64,000 nt of DNA, from the NCBI GenBank assembly GCA_900478215.1, contig LS483478.1:4216001-4280000 (forward strand), written 5' to 3'. The translations under genes were made by a program, and so were the position numbers. Position 1 is the first letter of the stretch. Every line of letters starts with the position of its first letter. This stretch comes from Salmonella enterica subsp. houtenae serovar Houten (GTDB lineage Bacteria; Pseudomonadota; Gammaproteobacteria; Enterobacterales; Enterobacteriaceae). Positions 51,412 through 63,748 of the stretch are shown piece after piece. The notes beneath the pieces were generated by a model. The model had not been told where the DNA came from. It did not search any database and worked only from the letters and a program-made list of their open reading frames with translations.

Positions 51412-53013
51412 TTAAGCCAGTAAGCGATAGCCCGGCAGGGTGAGGAAGTCGATTAAGTCATCTGAGGTGGTGATTTGCTCCATCAGACGTGCGGCATCGT
51501 CGAAGCGCCCGCTGCTGTAGCGGTGCTCGCCCAGTTCGTCCTGGATTACCCGCATCTCTTCCGCCAACATTTCGCGGAAAAGCGCTTTCGTTACGGGTTT
51601 TCCATTGCTCAGTGTTTTCTCATGGTGAATCCACTGCCAGATAGAGGTTCGTGAGATTTCCGCCGTCGCGGCATCTTCCATCAGACCGTAAATCGGTACA
51701 CAGCCATTGCCGGAGATCCACGCTTCAATGTACTGCACTGCCACGCGAATATTGGCGCGCATTCCCGCTTCTGTACGTTCGCCTTCACACGGCTCCAGTA
51801 ACTGCTCAGCGGTAATCGGCGCATCTTCATCACGGGTAATGAACAGCTGATTTTTGTGCTCGCCCAGCACCTCGTTAAAGACTGCCATTGCGGTATCCGC
51901 CAACCCGGGATGCGCAATCCACGTGCCGTCGTGGCCGTTGTTAGCTTCCAGCGCTTTATCCGCTTTCACTTTGGCGAGGACCTGATTGTTGCGTTCAACA
52001 TCTTTACTCGGGATAAACGCCGCCATACCGCCCATCGCGAACGCGCCGCGCTTGTGGCAGGTTTTGATCAGCAAGCGCGAGTAGGCGCTCAGAAACGGTT
52101 TGTCCATCGTTACCACCTGCCTGTCCGGCAGGACGCGATCCGGATGATTCTTCAATGTCTTGATATAGCTGAAAATATAGTCCCAGCGACCACAGTTGAG
52201 GCCGACAATATGATCACGCAACGCATGAAGAATCTCATCCATCTGGAAAACAGCAGGCAGGGTTTCAATCAACAGGGTCGCTTTGATCGTACCGCGCGGC
52301 AGGTTGAAGCGGTCTTCGGCGTAGCTGAAGACTTCGCTCCACCAGGCAGCCTCCTGCCAGGCTTGCGTTTTCGGCAGGTAAAAATATGGGCCGCTACCTT
52401 TAGCGAGCAGCGCTTTGTAGTTGTGGAAAAAGTACAGAGCAAAATCAAACAGGCTGCCGGGAATTGCTTCACCCCGCCAGGTAACATGTTTTTCCGGCAG
52501 ATGTAGACCGCGTACACGACAAATCAATACGGCCGGATCGGGCTTGAGCTGATAGATTTTTCCGGCTTCGTTGGTATAGCTAATGGTGCCGTTCACCGCA
52601 TCACGCAGGTTGATTTGACCATCAATAACTTTATTCCAGTCCGGCGCCAGCGAGTCTTCAAAATCCGCCATAAACACTTTCACATTTGCGTTCAGGGCAT
52701 TAATCACCATTTTACGTTCAACCGGTCCAGTAATTTCCACCCGGCGATCCTGTAAATCCTCCGGAATACCACGAATCCGCCAATTATTTTCTCTAATGGA
52801 AGCGGTTTCCGAAATAAAACCAGGCAACTTACCGTTATCAATATCCTGCTGTTGCTGGAGACGTGCAGCCAGGAGTTTATTGCGTTTTGGCGTAAAGCGT
52901 GTGACTAATTCCGTCAAAAACTCGACTGCCTCAGCGGTCAGGACTTGCTTTTCCAGCTCGCCTTGCGGCCTGGTAAAGGTTAATTCATCAGTTGTGGTTG
53001 CCTGTGGATTCAT
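51412..53013 (-). CDS. aceB: AceB, malate synthase A
   Basis: A 533-residue enzyme condensing glyoxylate with acetyl-CoA to malate. Catalytic motif KTLKNHPDRVLPDRQ and the Mg-binding ETLPAVFQMDEIL block lie near residues 250-305. Two adjacent ATGs (53016 and 53013) share the GGAG site; the second gives the E. coli length. First gene of aceBAK, with an IclR operator upstream. Confidence 0.97.
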   Translation of the reverse strand: MNPQATTTDELTFTRPQGELEKQVLTAEAVEFLTELVTRFTPKRNKLLAARLQQQQDIDNGKLPGFISETASIRENNWRIRGIPEDLQDRRVEITGPVERKMVINALNANVKVFMADFEDSLAPDWNKVIDGQINLRDAVNGTISYTNEAGKIYQLKPDPAVLICRVRGLHLPEKHVTWRGEAIPGSLFDFALYFFHNYKALLAKGSGPYFYLPKTQAWQEAAWWSEVFSYAEDRFNLPRGTIKATLLIETLPAVFQMDEILHALRDHIVGLNCGRWDYIFSYIKTLKNHPDRVLPDRQVVTMDKPFLSAYSRLLIKTCHKRGAFAMGGMAAFIPSKDVERNNQVLAKVKADKALEANNGHDGTWIAHPGLADTAMAVFNEVLGEHKNQLFITRDEDAPITAEQLLEPCEGERTEAGMRANIRVAVQYIEAWISGNGCVPIYGLMEDAATAEISRTSIWQWIHHEKTLSNGKPVTKALFREMLAEEMRVIQDELGEHRYSSGRFDDAARLMEQITTSDDLIDFLTLPGYRLLA

Positions 53014-53108
53014 CATGCTGCTCCTCGTTGTTGATCCAGATACATCCCCAATACGAACGAAGGATCATTGTGCGCTTTTCGTTCAACACAACTAAGACTA
53101 CTCAATTA

Positions 53109-53134
53109 AATTTCAAAATCAAAAACAATTTCCA
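53109..53134 (-). promoter_or_regulatory. IclR operator upstream of aceBAK
   Basis: On the minus strand TGGAAATTGTTTTTGATTTT followed by GAAATT closely follows the E. coli aceB IclR box (GGAAATCGTTTTTGATTTTGCATT). It is centred about 105 bases upstream of the aceB start. Confidence 0.75.
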
Positions 53135-53212
53135 TTTTTAATTTAAATTAAACTTAACTTATTGATAATAAAGAATATAAATTTTTATTAGATGATGAAG
53201 CTGATTTCACAA

Positions 53213-53234
53213 ATAAAAAAGCACCCGAAGGTGC
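53213..53234 (-). terminator. Intrinsic terminator of metA
   Basis: The stem GCACC/GGTGC with a TTCG-type loop is followed on the minus strand by six T residues, 47 bases after the metA stop. Confidence 0.85.
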
Positions 53235-53280
53235 CTGATTCATTATGCTGAAACGCTTTAGGATCGTCAGGAGCAGAAGA

Positions 53281-54210
53281 TTAATCCAGGGTTGGATTCA
53301 TGTGACGCAGATCATATGGCGTAATCTGGTAGACATAATAGTTGAGCCAGTTAGTAAAGAGTAAATTACCGTGGCTGCGCCAGGTTGCGCGCGGTATGTT
53401 TTGCGGATCGTTTTTCGGGAAATAGTTGTACGGAATATCCGGATTTAACCCGGCCTCAACGTCACGAAAATATTCACCCGCTAACGTATGAGCATCATAC
53501 TCAGGATGGCCGGTGACAAACGCAATACGTTTATCTTTGCTGGCAAACAGGTACGCATCCCCCTCTTCTGTTTCGGCCAGAATGTCAAGATCCGTATAAT
53601 CCCGTATCAGCGCCGCCGGGAAATCGGCATAGCGTGAGTGTGGCGCAAGAAACGAATCATCAAAACCACGCGTCAACAGAGCATGAGGATGAAGGATGTG
53701 ATGTTCATAGACGCCGGAAAGTTTATCTGTACGGGTCTGCTTAGGGATACCATAAAGAATATTGAGTGCGGCCTGAACGGCCCAACAGACAAATAGCGTC
53801 GAAGTGACGTGATCTTTCGCCCATGCCAGTACCTGCCTAATTTGCGGCCAGTAAGCCACGTCATTAAACTCTACCAGACCCAGCGGCGCTCCGGTCACGA
53901 TGAGCCCATCAAAGTTCTGATCGCAGATATCGTCGAAGTTACAATAAAAGTTATTCAAATGCTCGGCTGGCGTGTTCCTCGACTCACGGGCATCTATTCG
54001 CAGCAGTTGAATATCGACCTGCAATGGCGAGTTCGACAGCAAACGCAGAAACTGATTTTCCGTTTCGATCTTCTTCGGCATCAGGTTAAGGATAAGTACC
54101 TTTAGCGGGCGAATTTCCTGTCCTGATGCGCGAGAAGTCGTCATGACGAAGACATTTTCCTCACGTAAAAAATTGACGGCGGGCAGCTCGTCCAGCACAC
54201 GAATCGGCAT
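53281..54210 (-). CDS. metA: MetA, homoserine O-succinyltransferase
   Basis: A 309-residue enzyme for the first committed step of methionine synthesis. The nucleophile Cys142 lies in FVCWAVQAAL and Lys46 in NLMPKK; the His-Glu pair of the triad lies in FVTGHPEYD near 235-237. A glutamine-amidotransferase-like fold. Length equals E. coli. A tandem MetJ operator is at 54230-54253. In E. coli MetA is heat-labile and limits growth at high temperature. Confidence 0.97.
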   Translation of the reverse strand: MPIRVLDELPAVNFLREENVFVMTTSRASGQEIRPLKVLILNLMPKKIETENQFLRLLSNSPLQVDIQLLRIDARESRNTPAEHLNNFYCNFDDICDQNFDGLIVTGAPLGLVEFNDVAYWPQIRQVLAWAKDHVTSTLFVCWAVQAALNILYGIPKQTRTDKLSGVYEHHILHPHALLTRGFDDSFLAPHSRYADFPAALIRDYTDLDILAETEEGDAYLFASKDKRIAFVTGHPEYDAHTLAGEYFRDVEAGLNPDIPYNYFPKNDPQNIPRATWRSHGNLLFTNWLNYYVYQITPYDLRHMNPTLD

Positions 54211-54229
54211 AACCTGATAACCTCACGAC

Positions 54230-54253
54230 ATACGTTTAAACGTTTAGACATCC
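54230..54253 (-). promoter_or_regulatory. MetJ operator (three met boxes) of metA
   Basis: Three tandem 8-bp repeats of the AGACGTCT type on the minus strand: GGATGTCT, AAACGTTT and AAACGTAT, 20-43 bases before the start. This matches known metA regulation by MetJ with S-adenosylmethionine. Confidence 0.8.
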
Positions 54254-54366
54254 AGATAGCTGAAGATACGCAGAAATCAAGCGAATGTCGAGTCTGCAAG
54301 TTCAAGGTGAGAAAGTTTCACGACAGCATTTGCATTAGAATAGAAGTAAGCAAAAAAGGAGTGAAG

Positions 54367-54804
54367 ATGATTATTAACATTCGCCGTTCAAGGCATGGGG
54401 AAGGGGAAAAACTGATTGCGATTTGGCGTCGCTCAGTCGATGCCACGCACGATTTTCTGTCAGACGCTTATCGGGCCGAACTGGAAGAGCTGGTGAGCGA
54501 TTTTCTGCCAGAAGCGCCACTATGGGTTGCCGTGACCGAGCAGGGTGAGCCGGTAGGATTTATGCTGCTTACCGGTGAACATATGGATGCGCTGTTTATC
54601 GATCCGGACGTGCGTGGTCAGGGTATCGGTAAGAGGTTGGTTGAACATGCGTTAACCCTGGCGCCAGGGTTGACAACCAATGTTAACGAGCAGAATACAC
54701 AAGCTGTTGGATTTTATAAGAAACTGGGATTTAAGGTGACGGGACGTTCGGAGGTGGACGATCTTGGGAAACCGTATCCATTGTTGAATCTGGCATATGG
54801 CTGA
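54367..54804 (+). CDS. yjaB: YjaB, GNAT-family N-acetyltransferase
   Basis: A 145-residue GNAT-fold protein. The acetyl-CoA loop VRGQGIGKRLVEHAL is at about residues 78-92, and the C-terminal NEQNTQAVGFYKKLGFKVTGRSE motif is typical of acetyltransferases. The start at 54367 (MIINIRR) has AAGGAG upstream and corresponds to E. coli; the longer frame from 54307 is not used. The substrate is unknown. Divergent from metA; a REP unit follows at 54813. Confidence 0.93.
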   Translation: MIINIRRSRHGEGEKLIAIWRRSVDATHDFLSDAYRAELEELVSDFLPEAPLWVAVTEQGEPVGFMLLTGEHMDALFIDPDVRGQGIGKRLVEHALTLAPGLTTNVNEQNTQAVGFYKKLGFKVTGRSEVDDLGKPYPLLNLAYG

Positions 54805-54812
54805 TGGAATCG

Positions 54813-54843
54813 CAGGCCGGATAAAGCGGAGCCGCCATCGGGC
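54813..54843. repeat. REP unit between yjaB and the rrn terminators
   Basis: CAGGCCGGATAAAGCGGAGCCGCCATCGGGC, a single slightly degenerate palindrome after the yjaB stop. Confidence 0.75.
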
Positions 54844-54863
54844 AGTGTATACCGGCCGGAACG

Positions 54864-54897
54864 CAAAAAAGCCCGTCCGTCAGGATGGGCTTTTTCA
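54864..54897 (-). terminator. rRNA operon terminator T2
   Basis: On the minus strand a GCCCATCC/GGACGGGC-type hairpin is followed by TTTTTT, the same design as T2 of E. coli rrnB/rrnE. It also faces the end of yjaB on the plus strand, with TTTTT. Confidence 0.85.
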
Positions 54898-54902
54898 CTT
54901 GT

Positions 54903-55030
54903 CTGATGCCTGGCAGTTTATGGCGGGCGTCCTGCCCGCCACCCTCCGGGCCGTTGCTGCGCAACGTTCAAATCCGCTCCCGGCGGATTTGTCCTGCTCC
55001 GGAGAGCCCTCACCGACAGACAACAGATAA
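54903..55030 (-). other. Inter-terminator spacer with a 5S rRNA 3' remnant
   Basis: Between T1 and T2 lies sequence like that of E. coli rrnB. It contains GATGCCTGGCAGTTTATGG at 54904-54922, the last 12-13 bases of 5S rRNA repeated out of context, then paired GC-rich arms (GGCGGGC/GCCCGCC, GTTGC/GCAAC, CCGCTC/GGCGG). It is a decayed duplicate of a 5S end. Confidence 0.65.
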
Positions 55031-55035
55031 AACAA

Positions 55036-55061
55036 AAGGCCCGGTCTTTCGACCGGGCCTT
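55036..55061 (-). terminator. rRNA operon terminator T1
   Basis: A perfect 11-bp stem AAGGCCCGGTC with its complement and a 4-base loop, directly downstream of 5S. On the minus strand it is followed by TTGTTTTATC. Confidence 0.9.
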
Positions 55062-55073
55062 CTGTTCTGTTTG

Positions 55074-55193
55074 ATGCCTGGCAGTTCCCTACTCTCGCAT
55101 GGGGAGACCCCACACTACCATCGGCGCTACGGCGTTTCACTTCTGAGTTCGGCATGGGGTCAGGTGGGACCACCGCGCTACGGCCGCCAGGCA
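55074..55193 (-). rRNA. rrfE: 5S ribosomal RNA
   Basis: A complete 120-base 5S: starts TGCCTGGCGGCC and ends CTGCCAGGCAT on the minus strand, with the terminal stem formed by these ends. Last gene of the rRNA operon; 196 bases after 23S. Confidence 0.97.
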
Positions 55194-55389
55194 AATTCTT
55201 TGTGCTCTGTCCTGTGTCTTTTACACTGATGCTGCGTTGGCTGCTCTTGCGAACCTCAGTCACATACTTGTGTATGCTCCTTCCGTCGCTGCGTTTGCCG
55301 CCTTGCCTCAGCGCAAAATCCTTCGGACTCTGAATCTGAGCTGAAAATTGTTCGTCTTCTCAGTTCCGCCAAAACATCTTTGGCGTTGT

Positions 55390-58297
<2,908 letters not shown>

Positions 58298-58395
58298 TCA
58301 CAACCCGAAGATGTTTCTCTTCTGATTGCGATAATTGAGAGACTCACGAACAATCGTTACATTGTTCTGTGTTTCAATTTTCAGCTTGATCCAGA

Positions 58396-58408
58396 TTTTT
58401 AAAGAGCA
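58396..58408 (-). promoter_or_regulatory. Spacer boxA antitermination site
   Basis: Minus-strand TGCTCTTTAAAAA, the boxA of the 16S-23S spacer, bound by NusB/NusE in rRNA antitermination. Confidence 0.8.
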
Positions 58409-58533
58409 AATATCTCAAACATGACTCGCTATTTTCATAACGTAATCAGTTTTGAGATATTAAGGCAGGTGACTTTCACTCACAAACCAGCAAGTGGCGT
58501 CCCCTGGAGGTTTGACCTCATCAGTTTGAACGC

Positions 58534-58609
58534 TGGCGTCCCCTAGGGGATTCGAACCCCTGTTACCGCCGTGAAAGGGCGGTGTCCTGGGCCTCTAGAC
58601 GAAGGGGAC
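58534..58609 (-). tRNA. gltV: tRNA-Glu (anticodon TTC) in the 16S-23S spacer
   Basis: A 76-base tRNA with encoded CCA: acceptor GTCCCCT/AGGGGAC, anticodon TTC at 58573-58575, and T arm with GGTTCGAATCC. A spacer tRNA-Glu identifies the operon type shared by rrnB, C, E and G; the purH-side position fits rrnE, whose tRNA in E. coli is gltV. Confidence 0.96.
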
Positions 58610-58694
58610 ACTGAAGTCTCTCTCGCAAGACGCCTTGCTTCTCTACATCTATCAGACAATCTGTGTGGACACTACAAAGGCAGGTTCTTTAAGG

Positions 58695-60236
<1,542 letters not shown>

Positions 60237-60362
60237 AAGTTTGATGCTCATGAATTAAACTTCGTAATGAATTACGTGTTCACTCAGAGACTTGGTATTC
60301 GTTTTTCGTCCGAGGACGTCAAGAATCCGTATCTTCGAGTGCCCACACAGATTGTCTGATAA

Positions 60363-60376
60363 ATTGTTAAAGAGCA
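60363..60376 (-). promoter_or_regulatory. Leader boxA of the rRNA operon
   Basis: Minus-strand TGCTCTTTAACAAT, the canonical leader boxA, about 130 bases upstream of 16S. Confidence 0.88.
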
Positions 60377-60416
60377 GGTGCGACGCGGCTTCAAGCTCAC
60401 CGTCGCGAGGTGGCGT

Positions 60417-60444
60417 ATATTACGCTTTCCTCTTTCAGAGTCAA
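60417..60444 (-). promoter_or_regulatory. rRNA promoter P2
   Basis: TTGACT (60439-60444) and TAATAT (60417-60422) on the minus strand with a 16-base spacer, then a G+C-rich start region as in other rrn P2 promoters. Confidence 0.85.
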
Positions 60445-60525
60445 CCCTGAATGTCAGGATTTTTCTCTTCAACCGACCGGTTGTTTGTGTGAAGTGATTC
60501 ACATCCGCCGTGTCGATGGAGGCGC

Positions 60526-60553
60526 ATTATAGGGAGTTCTCTGCTGACTGCAA
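60526..60553 (-). promoter_or_regulatory. rRNA promoter P1
   Basis: TTGCAG (60548-60553) and TATAAT (60526-60531) with a 16-base spacer and the GCGCCTCC discriminator, typical of a growth-rate- and ppGpp-controlled rrn P1. The AT-rich stretch just upstream (minus strand TTTTTCTGCAATTTTTCTA) is a plausible UP element; Fis sites would lie beyond it. Confidence 0.9.
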
Positions 60554-60734
60554 TAGAAAAATTGCAGAAAAATGACTGTTTGCTGCATTCCCCAGCAAAA
60601 CCCCTGGTTATACCCATTTACGCACAGACTTATCCACAAAATGCACGTTCATTTCTTGGATCTTCCCGCTCTGTAAACGATCTTTCAGGGATAAAAGCGG
60701 GACCAGAATTTAAAGAGAAAAATTCGCGAGCGTT

Positions 60735-60750
60735 GCGCAAACGTTTTCGT
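60735..60750 (+). promoter_or_regulatory. PurR operator of purHD
   Basis: GCGCAAACGTTTTCGT is a 16-bp match to the PurR box ACGCAAACGTTTNCNT, immediately before a TACAAT -10-like hexamer at 60751-60756. Confidence 0.9.
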
Positions 60751-60787
60751 TACAATGTCGCCGCAAAATGAGGATGCCCCATAAGGG

Positions 60788-60825
60788 GCGTTAGCTGAGT
60801 TTTTTATGAAAAATTCAGCTAACGC
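60788..60825 (+). promoter_or_regulatory. Long hairpin in the purH leader
   Basis: GCGTTAGCTGA at 60788 pairs perfectly with TCAGCTAACGC at 60815, and the stem extends with T-A pairs to about 16 bp around a 4-base loop. It ends 32 bases before the purH start. No T run follows, so it is not a simple terminator. Confidence 0.6.
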
Positions 60826-60857
60826 TCTCTGTAATCGTCAAATCCAGGGGATTTACC

Positions 60858-62447
60858 ATGCAACAACGTCGTCCAGTCCGCCGCGCTTTGCTTAGTGTTT
60901 CTGACAAGGCCGGTATCATCGAGTTCGCCCAGGCACTTTCCGCACGCGGTGTGGAGCTGCTGTCTACGGGGGGCACCGCTCGCCTGTTAGCAGAAAAGGG
61001 TCTGCCAGTGACCGAAGTTTCCGATTACACCGGTTTCCCGGAAATGATGGATGGACGCGTGAAGACCCTACATCCTAAAGTCCACGGCGGCATCCTCGGT
61101 CGCCGCGGCCAGGACGATGCGATCATGGAACAGCATCACATCGCGCCGATTGATATGGTTGTTGTTAACCTCTATCCGTTCGCCCAGACTGTCACCCGCG
61201 AAGGTTGCTCGCTGGAAGACGCGGTAGAGAACATTGATATCGGTGGCCCGACGATGGTACGTTCTGCGGCCAAAAACCATAAAGATGTGGCCATCGTGGT
61301 AAAGAGCAGCGACTACCACGCCATTATTAACGAGCTGGATGCCAACGACGGTTCTCTGACCCTCGACACGCGTTTCGATCTCGCGATTAAAGCTTTCGAA
61401 CACACCGCCGCCTACGACAGCATGATTGCCAACTACTTCGGCAGCATGGTTCCGGCCTACCACGGTGAAAGCAAAGACGCCGCCGGCCGCTTCCCGCGCA
61501 CCCTGAACCTGAACTTCATTAAGAAGCAGGATATGCGCTACGGCGAGAATAGCCACCAGCAGGCGGCCTTCTATATAGAAGAAGAGGTAAAAGAAGCCTC
61601 TGTCGCTACCGCGCAGCAGGTTCAGGGCAAGGCGCTCTCTTATAACAACATTGCCGATACCGACGCGGCGCTGGAGTGCGTAAAAGCGTTCAGCGAACCG
61701 GCCTGCGTCATTGTTAAACACGCCAACCCGTGCGGCGTGGCGGTAAGCACTTCTATTCTCGACGCTTATGACCGCGCGTACAAAACCGATCCGACTTCCG
61801 CATTCGGCGGCATCATCGCCTTCAACCGCGAACTGGATGCTGAAACCGCGCAGGCGATCATTTCTCGCCAGTTTGTCGAAGTGATTATCGCCCCATCCGC
61901 CAGCGAAGAAGCGCTGAAAATCACCGCCGCCAAACAGAATGTGCGCGTGCTGGTTTGCGGCCAGTGGGCGGCGCGCGTACCGGGTCTCGATTTCAAACGC
62001 GTGAACGGCGGCCTGCTGGTACAGGATCGCGACCTGGGCATGGTGAGCGAAAAAGACCTGCGCGTTGTCACTAAACGCCAGCCGACCGAACAGGAGCTGC
62101 GCGATGCGCTGTTCTGCTGGAAAGTCGCGAAGTTCGTCAAATCCAACGCCATCGTCTACGCCAAAGAGAACATGACTATCGGGATAGGCGCAGGCCAGAT
62201 GAGCCGCGTTTACTCCGCGAAAATCGCCGGGATTAAAGCCGCTGACGAAGGGCTGGAAGTGAAAGGTTCCGCCATGGCTTCCGACGCCTTCTTCCCGTTC
62301 CGCGACGGTATTGATGCCGCTGCTGCCGTGGGTGTGAGCTGCGTGATCCAGCCTGGCGGCTCTATCCGTGATGATGAAGTGATTGCCGCTGCCGATGAAC
62401 ACGGTATTGCGATGATCTTCACCGACATGCGCCACTTCCGCCATTAA
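60858..62447 (+). CDS. purH: PurH, AICAR transformylase/IMP cyclohydrolase
   Basis: A 529-residue bifunctional enzyme for the last two steps of IMP synthesis. The N-terminal methylglyoxal-synthase-like cyclohydrolase domain (about 1-200, STGGTARLL near residue 36) precedes the transformylase domain with KHANPCG near residues 287-293. Length equals E. coli. Start preceded by CAGGGG. First gene of purHD, under the PurR box. Confidence 0.97.
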   Translation: MQQRRPVRRALLSVSDKAGIIEFAQALSARGVELLSTGGTARLLAEKGLPVTEVSDYTGFPEMMDGRVKTLHPKVHGGILGRRGQDDAIMEQHHIAPIDMVVVNLYPFAQTVTREGCSLEDAVENIDIGGPTMVRSAAKNHKDVAIVVKSSDYHAIINELDANDGSLTLDTRFDLAIKAFEHTAAYDSMIANYFGSMVPAYHGESKDAAGRFPRTLNLNFIKKQDMRYGENSHQQAAFYIEEEVKEASVATAQQVQGKALSYNNIADTDAALECVKAFSEPACVIVKHANPCGVAVSTSILDAYDRAYKTDPTSAFGGIIAFNRELDAETAQAIISRQFVEVIIAPSASEEALKITAAKQNVRVLVCGQWAARVPGLDFKRVNGGLLVQDRDLGMVSEKDLRVVTKRQPTEQELRDALFCWKVAKFVKSNAIVYAKENMTIGIGAGQMSRVYSAKIAGIKAADEGLEVKGSAMASDAFFPFRDGIDAAAAVGVSCVIQPGGSIRDDEVIAAADEHGIAMIFTDMRHFRH

Positions 62448-62458
62448 TGGAGCGAAAC

Positions 62459-63748
62459 ATGAAAGTATTAGTCATTGGCAACGGCGGACGCGAGCACGCG
62501 CTGGCGTGGAAAGCGGCACAGTCGCCAAAAGTAAAAACCGTGTTCGTCGCTCCGGGTAACGCCGGTACTGCGCTGGAACCCACGCTGCAAAACGTTGCTA
62601 TCAGCGTGACCGATATCCCGGCACTGCTGAGCTTTGCCCAGAACGAGAAGATTGACCTGACCATCGTCGGCCCGGAAGCGCCGCTAGTGATCGGTGTGGT
62701 TGACGCTTTTCGTGCTGCGGGCCTGAAAATCTTCGGCCCGACCGAAGGCGCAGCGCAACTGGAAGGTTCTAAAGCCTTCACCAAAGATTTCCTCGCCCGA
62801 CATAACATCCCGACGGCGGAGTACCAGAACTTTACCGAGGTTGAACCGGCTCTGGCGTATCTGCGTGAGAAAGGCGCGCCGATCGTCATCAAAGCCGACG
62901 GTCTGGCTGCCGGTAAGGGCGTTATCGTAGCGATGACGCTCGAAGAAGCGGAAGCCGCGGTGCAGGATATGCTGGCCGGCAATGCCTTTGGCGATGCGGG
63001 CCACCGCATCGTGATTGAAGAGTTCCTCGACGGCGAAGAAGCGAGCTTTATCGTGATGGTCGATGGCGAACACGTGCTGCCGATGGCGACCAGTCAGGAT
63101 CACAAACGTGTGGGAGATAAAGACACCGGCCCTAACACTGGCGGTATGGGCGCTTATTCTCCTGCTCCCGTGGTCACTAATGAAGTCCACCAGCGCACCA
63201 TGGAACGGATCATCTGGCCTACCGTGAAAGGCATGGCGGCGGAAGGGAACACCTACACCGGTTTCCTGTATGCCGGCCTGATGATCGACAAGCAAGGCAA
63301 CCCAAAAGTGATCGAATTCAACTGTCGCTTTGGCGATCCGGAAACGCAGCCGATCATGCTGCGCATGAAATCGGATCTGGTGGATCTTTGCCTCGCTGCC
63401 TGCGACGGTAAGCTGGATGAGAAAACTTCCGAGTGGGACGACCGCGCCTCGCTGGGTGTGGTGATGGCGGCTGGCGGCTATCCTGGCGACTATCGCACCG
63501 GTGATGTTATCCACGGCCTGCCACTGGAAGAGGTTGCGGACGGCAAAGTATTCCATGCCGGCACTAAACTCGCCGATAGCGATCGTGTGCTAACCAGCGG
63601 CGGTCGCGTATTGTGCGCCACCGCGCTGGGTGAGACCGTGGCCGACGCGCAGAAACGCGCTTACGCCTTAATGACCGATATCCACTGGGACGATTGCTTC
63701 TATCGTAACGATATCGGCTGGCGCGCCATCGAACGCGAGCAGAACTAA
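62459..63748 (+). CDS. purD: PurD, phosphoribosylamine-glycine ligase
   Basis: A 429-residue ATP-grasp enzyme that makes glycinamide ribonucleotide in purine synthesis. GNGGREHALAW (residues 7-17) opens the N-domain, the ATP-grasp region spans about 110-325 with the signature RFGDPETQ near residue 280, and the C-domain is complete. The start at 62459 is 11 bases after the purH stop and follows GGAG. It converges with zraR, with a 4-base overlap of ends. Confidence 0.97.
   Translation: MKVLVIGNGGREHALAWKAAQSPKVKTVFVAPGNAGTALEPTLQNVAISVTDIPALLSFAQNEKIDLTIVGPEAPLVIGVVDAFRAAGLKIFGPTEGAAQLEGSKAFTKDFLARHNIPTAEYQNFTEVEPALAYLREKGAPIVIKADGLAAGKGVIVAMTLEEAEAAVQDMLAGNAFGDAGHRIVIEEFLDGEEASFIVMVDGEHVLPMATSQDHKRVGDKDTGPNTGGMGAYSPAPVVTNEVHQRTMERIIWPTVKGMAAEGNTYTGFLYAGLMIDKQGNPKVIEFNCRFGDPETQPIMLRMKSDLVDLCLAACDGKLDEKTSEWDDRASLGVVMAAGGYPGDYRTGDVIHGLPLEEVADGKVFHAGTKLADSDRVLTSGGRVLCATALGETVADAQKRAYALMTDIHWDDCFYRNDIGWRAIEREQN

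Noticed and set aside
60562..60771. 69-codon plus-strand open frame between the rrn promoters and purH
   Set aside because: It overlaps the PurR box and promoter elements and lacks a ribosome site.
61068..62444. 458-codon open frame antisense to purH
   Set aside because: It is a shadow of a high-GC coding sequence; purH on the other strand is fully supported by family motifs.
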